DNA of 64,000 nt from Prosapia bicincta (Eukaryota; Arthropoda; Insecta; Hemiptera; Cercopidae), in NCBI GenBank assembly GCA_036971475.1, contig JBAIZL010000006.1, positions 139,261,231 through 139,325,230 on the forward strand, given 5' to 3'. Of this stretch, positions 57,238 to 64,000 are shown piece by piece (within the stretch, counting starts at the first letter, position 1; every line of letters begins with the position of its first letter). The position numbers and the translations under genes are program-made. The notes under the pieces were generated by a model. It had not been told where the DNA came from. It ran no database searches and saw only the letters and a program-made list of their open reading frames with translations.

Positions 57238-60200
57238 TTAAGGTTGTAGCGGAAAGCCTACAAGCTTATGGACAGGTCGCTTTAATTGTCCATGTGAGGT
57301 CTTGACGGTGACTACGCGGGTTATCCGGTCGGGTCCAGGGTGAAGACGTACGATCCGACCCATTGGCCAATGAAGAGGGCTCGGATGTTCTCCAGTGATA
57401 AATACAAGCTGACCCTCCTGGAGGGGTGAGGCGTCTTTGTTCCATTTACAGCGTTGAATCTGGGAGTGTAGGTATTGGGTAGACCAGGTTTTCCAAAACC
57501 GATTGGTCATCTGCTGTAGCATAGTCCATCTGGATTTGAGCGCGGGTTCAAAATGACATTCCTCAGGGAGTGCTAGAAGGGGACGGCCGATGAGAAAGTG
57601 TCCGGGCGTAAGGAATGAAGATCCTTCGTTGGGTTCAGGCGAGACCTTGAAAATAGGTCGACTGTTGAGAATAGCTTCGATGCGTATAAATAACGTAGCT
57701 AACTCCTCGAGGTTCAATAACGTAGTGCCAAGAGTACGGCGTAGGAGCCCTTTGACGGATTTAACGGCAGCTTCCCAAAGTCCGCCGAAGTGTGGTGCGG
57801 CTGGAGGGTTGAAGTGCCATTCAACCCGTTGTGCGGCGAGCTTGCGTTGGATGATTGACTTGGATTGGTCGAGCATCTTATAGACCTCGTGCAGGCGGTT
57901 GGCGGCGCCGACAAAATTGGTGCCATTATCTGAATAAATGTCTGTAGGCAGACCACGTCTTGCGACAAAACGCTGAAGCGCGGCGAGAAAAGCATCAGTA
58001 GAGAGGTCTGATACTACTTCCAAATGTACAGCCTTAGTGGCCATACAAACAAATAGGCATAAGTAAGCTTTCAGGATCTTTGCCGTACGAAGATGGTTGG
58101 CCTTAGTGTCGAAAGGTCCAGCAAAGTCAATGCCTACCTTACAGAAAGGTGGCGACGGAGTGACGCGAGAAGACGCTAAAGCTGCCATCATAGGTGGCCG
58201 AGGTTTCGACTGTAGTCTAAAGCATCGCATGCAAGCATGAATGCGTTGTCGTAACAACGAACGTAGCGCAACGATCCAGAACTCACCATTGATCATCGCT
58301 TGCGTAGTACGCGGCCCAGCATGTAAGGCGAGGCGATGATAATGATCGCATACAAGATTGACATAATGATGCCGCTTAGGCAGTAAAATGGCATGCTTAG
58401 CTGCGTATGGTATATCAGCATGATTAAGACGTCCGCCCACCCTAAGTAGCCCCACTGAGTCGATAAAGGGCGTTAGGTTGCGAAGTTGAGCACTGATCGG
58501 GACGCCGCGGTGTAGGCGTTGTAACGTTTCGCTGAAGGCTAGCTCTTGTACGAGCTTAACGCAAAGATTTCTGGCGTTCCTTAATTCTTGTACTGAAGGT
58601 GCAGCGAACGAAATCTTGGCTACGGTGTTCTTGGCTTTGTAGCGAGTGTTGTGACAATGGCTGGTAGACTGGGTCTTAACGCGGCAATTGTTAACGAAAC
58701 GAAGCACGTAAGCGAAGACATGATGCAGCGTGGTGAGATTGGAATGACGCTCAATAACATTCAATAAGTGGTTAGGCGCTTGGACAGTCGCGCAGAGCAC
58801 CTGAGGCTCGGTCTTGAGCTCGGTCAGGTCGCGGTTCGGTCCAGTTGGCTTAGACAAACGCCAAGAGGTAGTACATTGTAACGCCCATGGTGGTCCGTGC
58901 CACCACAGTGGATGTGTAGCAAACTGCGCGGGTAGACACCCACGGGAAGCAACGTCCGCGGGGTTGTCAACAGTTGAGACGTGGTACCAATGATTGGTCG
59001 AAGTGTTCGAGGTAATTTCAATAACACGGTTGGCAACGAAAGTTTTCAAAAGATGTGGTGGGGTGCTAAGCCAATGCAGCACAATTTCTGAGTCGGTGAA
59101 GAAAAGCGTAGCGTTGTCGGCCACAAAATTCACAGCAGGCTGAACAGACTTATAGAGCTTGGCCAGTAAGACGGCGCCGCAGAGCTCCATTCGAGGTATA
59201 GTGAGAGTTTTGACGGGAGCCACTCTGCTTTTAGCCTTTAGAAGGCTGACAGAAACTAAACCGTTCCATTCAGTTCGCAAGTAGATGGCGGCTGCGTAAC
59301 CAGCTTCGGACCCATCACAGAAGCCTAATAAATGATGTTTGGCATCACGTGTGCCCACATGTCGAGGTATTTGAATGTCAGCTAACTTAGCGAAGTGGAC
59401 AATGAAGCTGTCCCAACGACTGCGCAGCGCGGTTGGCAAAGGTTCATCCCATGATAACCTTTCGAGCCACAATTGTTTCAAAAATGACTTGATCCAAAAT
59501 GTGATAGGCGTAAGGAAGCCCAGTGGGTCGAAGGTGCGAGCGACATAAGAGAGAATGGTGCGTTTCGTAGGCACCGACACAAAGCTTTGAATACGATAGG
59601 AAAACGAGTCATTAACAGGATGCCATTGGAGTCCCAATATTTTAACAGCGGTAGAGTCGTCTTGGAATAGCAACGGGTGCTCCAGGTGAGAAGATGGCAG
59701 CGTCGACAGCAGCGCGGGATCGCTGGAAGACCATTTCCTGAGCTCTAGTCCTGCCAGTGCGAAGATGCTAATAAGTTGCCGTATTAATTCCTGGGCGTCC
59801 TCGGACGTATCGGCGCCAGTGACGACATCATCAACGTACGTTTGATGAAGAATGGCGTGCGACGCAGCAGGGTAACAGTCGCCCTCATCTTTGACGAGTT
59901 GTTCGAGTGTACGTAGGGCTAAATAAGCAGACGGGGTAAGCCCGTAAGTGACAGTGGCTAGTTCATACTCCATCAGTGGAGAATGAGGAGTCGGCCTGTA
60001 CAAAATGTGCTGATGACGACGATCATCCTTGCGTACGGCAATTTGGCGGTACATCATTTTAAGATCCGCACAGACGGCGTGAACAAACAATCGAAACGAG
60101 ATAATAACGTTGGACAGGTCCCTTTGTAACTTAGGGCCAGCCAGCAATTGCTGGTTTAAAGAATGCGCGTTGCAATCAGGCGCAGAAGCATTGAAAACTA

Positions 60201-61209
60201 CTCGTAATTTAGTAGTAGAACTATCGGCCTTGAAAACGCAATGATGTGGTATTAAATAATTCGAAGGCTTAACGGCAGGGTACATATGACCTAAAGTCAT
60301 ATATTCTTTCATGAACTGATGATATTGTCGTGCGACATCCGGTTGTCGGCTCAGACGGCGTTCCAGAGCATGATAACTAGCAAGAGCGACATTACGGTTT
60401 GACTTAAGTTCGACGGCGTCAGGTTTAAAAGGCAAGGCTACGACATATCTCCCAGTGGCGTCACGTTCAGTAGTAGTGGCAAATAAATTTTCGCAGAGCT
60501 GCTCATCAGGGCTCAACAAGTTAGACTCGTTTACCTCTTCGATTTCCCAAAATCGTCGCATGTTTTCGTCGATAGACTTGAGCGAGGTGATAAACACGCG
60601 TGGTTGTTGTGGCGTACTGTAAGGTACAGATCCCATAATGACCCAACCTAAAAGTGTGTTAAGTGCCGATGGTTGGCCATGAATGATGGTACGAGGCCCG
60701 TTGATAATTATTTGCGTGAAGACATCGGCGCCCAGTATAATGTCAACAGGGGCAGGTAAGTCGAACTGAGGATCAGCTAACGGTAAGTGCTGATATTGAG
60801 CGCTTAAAGCAGAGGATAATTTATCAGCTGGCAGCGGGTCAGTTATATGGTTGAGCACAGCGGCTTCCGTAGTCAGCATGACGCCCGCGTCATGTCGTGA
60901 GAATAAAATTAAAGTTACGTATTCGTAAATACGTGTAGACTTGGCAGCGACGCCAATCAACGACAGGTTCGATCTTCGAGTAGGCAGGCTCAACATATCG
61001 CTAGCTTGTTTCGTAATGGCAGATATCTGACTGCCGGGGTCGATAATAGCTCTTAGAAAACGAGGTTGACCATAATGGTCCTGTAGGACGACTTGCGCGG
61101 TACCCAACAGGGCGAGAGACGAGGTAATGTTGCATGACAAAGAACGAGGTTGAGCTTTAGTATCGATTGGATGGCTAGCGGTTGGCCTAAGGCGTCGTGG
61201 GGCGGCTAG
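57238..61209 (-). CDS. pol: Bel/Pao pol (protease, reverse transcriptase, RNase H, integrase)
   Basis: Open from the TGA after gag to a stop at 57238. Counting residues from the TTG codon at 61140, the protease motif IIDPGSQIS is near 31-40. The RT spans about 240-460, with its first Asp at VCADLKMMYRQ (359) and YVDD at 435-438. RNase H starts about 600, with FCDGSEAGYA (Asp609), Glu652 and FTDSEIVLHW (Asp683). The H-x4-H-x29-C-x2-C zinc finger is at 935-973. The integrase has Asp1005 (KVGIDFAGPF), Asp1071 (YSDNGTNFVG) and Glu1123 (GLWEAAVKS), and the conserved Bel/Pao C-terminal domain ends at 1300. All catalytic residues are present and the frame is unbroken. The first ATG comes after the protease motif, so pol must be made as a Gag-Pol fusion. 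It probably acts in cytoplasmic particles and then the nucleus. Confidence 0.9.
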   Translation of the reverse strand, partial: LAAPRRLRPTASHPIDTKAQPRSLSCNITSSLALLGTAQVVLQDHYGQPRFLRAIIDPGSQISAITKQASDMLSLPTRRSNLSLIGVAAKSTRIYEYVTLILFSRHDAGVMLTTEAAVLNHITDPLPADKLSSALSAQYQHLPLADPQFDLPAPVDIILGADVFTQIIINGPRTIIHGQPSALNTLLGWVIMGSVPYSTPQQPRVFITSLKSIDENMRRFWEIEEVNESNLLSPDEQLCENLFATTTERDATGRYVVALPFKPDAVELKSNRNVALASYHALERRLSRQPDVARQYHQFMKEYMTLGHMYPAVKPSNYLIPHHCVFKADSSTTKLRVVFNASAPDCNAHSLNQQLLAGPKLQRDLSNVIISFRLFVHAVCADLKMMYRQIAVRKDDRRHQHILYRPTPHSPLMEYELATVTYGLTPSAYLALRTLEQLVKDEGDCYPAASHAILHQTYVDDVVTGADTSEDAQELIRQLISIFALAGLELRKWSSSDPALLSTLPSSHLEHPLLFQDDSTAVKILGLQWHPVNDSFSYRIQSFVSVPTKRTILSYVARTFDPLGFLTPITFWIKSFLKQLWLERLSWDEPLPTALRSRWDSFIVHFAKLADIQIPRHVGTRDAKHHLLGFCDGSEAGYAAAIYLRTEWNGLVSVSLLKAKSRVAPVKTLTIPRMELCGAVLLAKLYKSVQPAVNFVADNATLFFTDSEIVLHWLSTPPHLLKTFVANRVIEITSNTSTNHWYHVSTVDNPADVASRGCLPAQFATHPLWWHGPPWALQCTTSWRLSKPTGPNRDLTELKTEPQVLCATVQAPNHLLNVIERHSNLTTLHHVFAYVLRFVNNCRVKTQSTSHCHNTRYKAKNTVAKISFAAPSVQELRNARNLCVKLVQELAFSETLQRLHRGVPISAQLRNLTPFIDSVGLLRVGGRLNHADIPYAAKHAILLPKRHHYVNLVCDHYHRLALHAGPRTTQAMINGEFWIVALRSLLRQRIHACMRCFRLQSKPRPPMMAALASSRVTPSPPFCKVGIDFAGPFDTKANHLRTAKILKAYLCLFVCMATKAVHLEVVSDLSTDAFLAALQRFVARRGLPTDIYSDNGTNFVGAANRLHEVYKMLDQSKSIIQRKLAAQRVEWHFNPPAAPHFGGLWEAAVKSVKGLLRRTLGTTLLNLEELATLFIRIEAILNSRPIFKVSPEPNEGSSFLTPGHFLIGRPLLALPEECHFEPALKSRWTMLQQMTNRFWKTWSTQYLHSQIQRCKWNKDASPLQEGQLVFITGEHPSPLHWPMGRIVRLHPGPDRITRVVTVKTSHGQLKRPVHKLVGFPLQP

Positions 61210-61215
61210 TCATTG
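61204..61215 (-). promoter_or_regulatory. Putative stop-codon readthrough site between gag and pol
   Basis: On the minus strand the junction reads CAA TGA CTA GCC. Gag and pol are in the same frame (distance 1539 = 3 x 513 between their start coordinates), with no other stop and no ATG in the following 23 codons. TGA followed by CTAG is a known efficient readthrough context in viral and cellular genes; its use in this element is inferred. Confidence 0.7.
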
Positions 61216-62649
61216 CTGCGGCGGTGCGTCGTTGTGCAGCAGTGTGTGATGTGCTTGGCTGCATTGTCTACAACGATGACGAGACTGACACTGAGCTTGA
61301 TAATGAGAGCCGAGACAATTATAACACCGTTGTAATTTTGAAATAGCGTCAATGCGTTCCGCTATTGTAAGAGAAATAAATCGTTGACAATTAATGATGC
61401 TGTGACTTTCTCCGCAGTAGTAGCATTTACCTACACGCGTGGTAGGCGCGTTAGACTGATTGAGGTTAAGCGGTGGCGAGCGATTGCGAAATGTTGACGT
61501 TCTAGGCGCACTCATAATAGGCAACAAGTTAGGTTGTAGTGGTTGATTAACCGGTTGCATAGTGACTGGCGCAGCACGTTTGGACTGAATAGTACCTTGG
61601 GCGTCCTTATTCTGATGGCCATTGTCATTTGACGCTACTGATTGAAATCTAGGGCTGTGACCCAAAGTGAGGTTAGGTTCAGACAAGTAATTATTCGGTT
61701 CAAGGGCCCCTTGAAATCCGGGTTTATCCATCGATGACACCAACATGCGGGGTCTTTGACCACGTCCGGCGTTTGCTACAACCACGGCAGCTGGTTGGCT
61801 AAGCATCTCCAGGGCTCTAGCCTGTTCAGTTATAAAGTCGTTCAATAATTTATATGTCAGCATGCGGTTAGTGCCTAGTCGGCTTTCAAAACCTAATCGT
61901 GTCTTGGCATCCAAATTATTAATTGCCATAGAGAACAATAAGAAATCCGCTAAGTCTTCGAGAGGTATAGCTCTTAATGCACAGACGGCATTAGAGTGCG
62001 CGGTTAAGAAACGATTTAGTTCCGCGGGTGAAGCATTATTGATGCGCTGAAAGTCTTTAATTATGTTAAAGTAATGATCTGCGAGACGTCGCGGGTTCGC
62101 GTATCGGTTACGCAACGCATTGTAAGCAATGTTGTAATTTGCTTCGGAGATGGAAAGTCCGGTGACGATGGCCAGTGCATCTCCCTTTAAGACGGACTTT
62201 AAGTATTGAAAACGTTGGATATTGCTAAGCGTCTCATTGTTATGTACCATAGAGTCGTACATCGTAACAAAATCTATCCAGTCGTCGCTCTGGCCCGAAA
62301 AGCTTGGCAAAGTTAGACTTGGAAGGTTAGGTGAAGTCGGTGTTGATTTGACAGGCGAGGTCGAGGTAACCTCCGTCTTAACGAGGTTAGGATATTTTAC
62401 TATCATGGGCAGATAGGTGTCCTGAAATTGACGTTTTGCTATAAAGACATTCTTGACAAATTCGGAAGCTTGACTGTCAAAAGTCTGCTCCGCGCGGTCA
62501 AAAGTTTCGATAAATTCGACATGAAGGCGCCTGACTTCCTGCACTATGCCCTCAGACATTTCACTATCACCGAGCAAGCTGTTTACTTGCTCTAAATCAC
62601 TGCATATAGCCTTCAACTTATCAAGGCAATATGCGTTGTTATTAGCCAT
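61210..62649 (-). CDS. gag: Bel/Pao gag
   Basis: The start is chosen at MANNNAY (62649); the frame is open ten codons further upstream. The protein has about 479 residues. It holds the Bel/Pao Gag domain (DUF1759 type) with SLTLPSFSGQ..DWIDFVTMYD, RFQYLKSVLKGDALAI and LRNRYANPR at about residues 110-190. A Pro/Asn-rich linker and three zinc knuckles follow: CYYCGESHSIINC, CYNCLGSHYQAQC and CRQCSQAHHTLLH. It forms the particle and binds the RNA. It ends at a single TGA, after which pol continues in frame. Confidence 0.9.
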   Translation of the reverse strand: MANNNAYCLDKLKAICSDLEQVNSLLGDSEMSEGIVQEVRRLHVEFIETFDRAEQTFDSQASEFVKNVFIAKRQFQDTYLPMIVKYPNLVKTEVTSTSPVKSTPTSPNLPSLTLPSFSGQSDDWIDFVTMYDSMVHNNETLSNIQRFQYLKSVLKGDALAIVTGLSISEANYNIAYNALRNRYANPRRLADHYFNIIKDFQRINNASPAELNRFLTAHSNAVCALRAIPLEDLADFLLFSMAINNLDAKTRLGFESRLGTNRMLTYKLLNDFITEQARALEMLSQPAAVVVANAGRGQRPRMLVSSMDKPGFQGALEPNNYLSEPNLTLGHSPRFQSVASNDNGHQNKDAQGTIQSKRAAPVTMQPVNQPLQPNLLPIMSAPRTSTFRNRSPPLNLNQSNAPTTRVGKCYYCGESHSIINCQRFISLTIAERIDAISKLQRCYNCLGSHYQAQCQSRHRCRQCSQAHHTLLHNDAPPQQ

Positions 62650-63240
62650 CGTGACAAAATTTAAATTAACAAAAAACAAAATTTAAATTAAATTGCAATT
62701 ATGTTTAAACCAAACCTAATGACTACACAATGGTACATTTAATTACGAAAAGTGGACTGTATAATAAAGTTAATAAAAGACATAACGTTTTACAAATCAT
62801 AAGCATTAGATTAGAACGGCTGCAAGTTTTCCTTATTGAATAGGATAAATCTACAGTGTAGCTACACGGATCAATATTGAGTCTATCTTGTTTAGTCAAG
62901 TGTTCCTTATCTGCGCAGGTGTCCCATAAATCTGCTGAGTAACGGAATGTGGCTGCACGCTACAGCTTGTGACGTCACTACTGCGTATTGAATTAGACAA
63001 GGAAATAAATGCGGGAAATTACACAGGATTACGCAATGCTTGCAACTCAGCTTATTACAGTGAAATTTAACACGCTTCGAAATTGTTCGCACAATAAATA
63101 ACACTTGTAAATCACTAATAAAACTTATTTATAAAGCAAATGCCTCGCTATTAAAACTGAATAAGGTTCGAGGTTACTGAGAACTTTAACACTTGTTCTT
63201 TGCACTTTAAATGTTTATAGATCGCTGAAATGCAAAATCC

Positions 63241-63255
63241 AGCACGGCGGGACCA
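63241..63255 (-). promoter_or_regulatory. Candidate primer-binding site
   Basis: In element sense TGGTCCCGCCGTGCT lies three bases after the 5' LTR end. It begins TGG, complementary to a tRNA CCA end. I could not assign the tRNA. Confidence 0.55.
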
Positions 63256-63258
63256 AAA

Positions 63259-64000
63259 TGGAGGCGTCAGCTCCGCTAAAATATTAGAAAGAAGACGAAA
63301 GAGAGAGATAGTCGCGGTCGTTATTGTGATTGAAATTGTACATGAATAAAATTAAGGCTGGCGGCAAAAATGCCTAATCGACAAATAAACAGTGTTTATC
63401 ACTAATTAAGCCTCGGGAAAAATAGGCACAAGTTTATGCTAAAAGTATTTGGAACTGATTAACACTTACCCTAAGCTGAACAAAGGGGTTACGTGCACGG
63501 TAGGTTTGATGTCTTCTGAACTTCTGCAGCAGGGCCCTGGGTGAAGTGGTGATGGCCAGACGGCTCGTGCTGTAAAACTTAATAAACGGAGTTCAATTCT
63601 AATACTATTCACAATTGAAAAAGTCTTTAAATAAGCGAGCGACTCCGTAACGGCGAGGTTAAAGGTGCATTCGAACACGGCACTTGGACTAAATAATGTA
63701 CACTTTCGCGGTTAACGAGCATATAAAGCAAATACAATACGAAACACTTAAATTTAGACATACGCGGGGCGAACTTAACGTCTACGAGGTTAGCTAATAA
63801 GGTTAAACCCGCAACGGACGTGCTGGTCTGTCTACGGCAAGCAAAAGACTGGGGTGAGGGAACTGTGCTAGGGTGGGGATTAGGCGCGCGCCAAGGGACA
63901 ACGTGGTCTTAAACTATCGACGATAAACCATAGATTGAGCTATCGAATAGACAAGGCACAGGCTGATTGAATTCGATACTGGAGCTGTTTAATCTACCAA
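63259..64000 (-). repeat. 5' LTR of the Bel/Pao element (incomplete at window end)
   Basis: Matches 56086-56840, apart from lacking the 13-bp duplication. About 14 bp of the LTR and the target duplication lie beyond 64000. Confidence 0.85.

Larger units (their letters stand above)
56086..64000 (-). mobile_element. Bel/Pao LTR retrotransposon, full length, cut by the window end
   Basis: Two long terminal repeats (56086-56854 and 63259 to beyond 64000) flank gag and pol on the minus strand. Internal parts in order are a primer-binding site, a 609-bp leader, gag, an in-frame TGA, pol and a polypurine tract. The LTRs are identical by eye except for a 13-bp duplication in the left one, so the insertion is young. 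Base composition is clearly more GC-rich than the host DNA around it. No env-like frame fits between pol and the 3' LTR. Confidence 0.9.

Noticed and set aside
56948..57241. 97-codon + strand frame next to the Bel/Pao 3' LTR, lysine/arginine-rich
   Set aside because: Antisense to the pol-to-LTR spacer, no start context or domain, and most likely a chance frame in GC-richer sequence.
1..64000. tRNA and rRNA genes
   Set aside because: No cloverleaf with a B-box-like GGTTCGAATCC or rRNA-like conserved stretch was found by eye; a covariance search would be decisive.

Overview
The window is AT-rich eukaryotic nuclear DNA, most likely from an insect. Three things point to this. There are spliced genes for secreted MBF2-type proteins, a family known from arthropods. 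Two exons match the Dpit47/TTC4 co-chaperone. The transposon mix (Bel/Pao, several Penelope-like families with GIY-YIG domains, pogo/Tigger, hAT, LINE) is typical of insect genomes. I cannot name the order. Nothing prokaryotic is present.

Region 1 (about 1.24-24.26 kb) is a tandem triplication with a unit of about 6.7-8 kb. Each unit carries one two-exon MBF2 gene on the + strand (5000-5978, 12891-13870, 20884-21863) with GT-AG introns of about 577 bp. Each gene predicts a 133-residue protein with a signal peptide. Units 2 and 3 share a 1.8-kb block of foldback elements and (TA)n arrays, and both lack about 0.78 kb present in unit 1. The coding exons of copy 3 differ far more from copy 2 than the intron between them does, and mostly by amino-acid changes.

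Region 2 (24.2-39.1 kb) is a transposon graveyard. A LINE with an inverted 5' part sits in a decayed pogo/Tigger element, which itself sits in an old Penelope-like element (PLE). Next come two PLE families in head-to-head arrangement (30.5-32.3 kb and 32.5-35.4 kb), a third PLE relic, and several palindromic foldback elements. Some of the foldbacks are built only from PLE ends.

Region 3 (39.3-42.7 kb) holds a possible orphan 3' exon on the minus strand, a very uniform 92-bp x 13 tandem array, and quiet AT-rich DNA.

Region 4 (42.7-64 kb) starts the TTC4/Dpit47 gene on the + strand, with coding exons at 42794-42946 and 49311-49428. No later exon was found before the window ends, so the rest presumably lies beyond 64 kb. 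The introns hold a Tigger-like element, PLE copies, an internally deleted DNA transposon with a 55-bp duplicated end, a BED-finger hAT relic, and a full-length, apparently young Bel/Pao retrotransposon on the minus strand (56086 to beyond 64000). Its gag and pol lie in one frame separated by a single TGA in the leaky context TGA-CTAG. No tRNA, rRNA or CRISPR array was seen.
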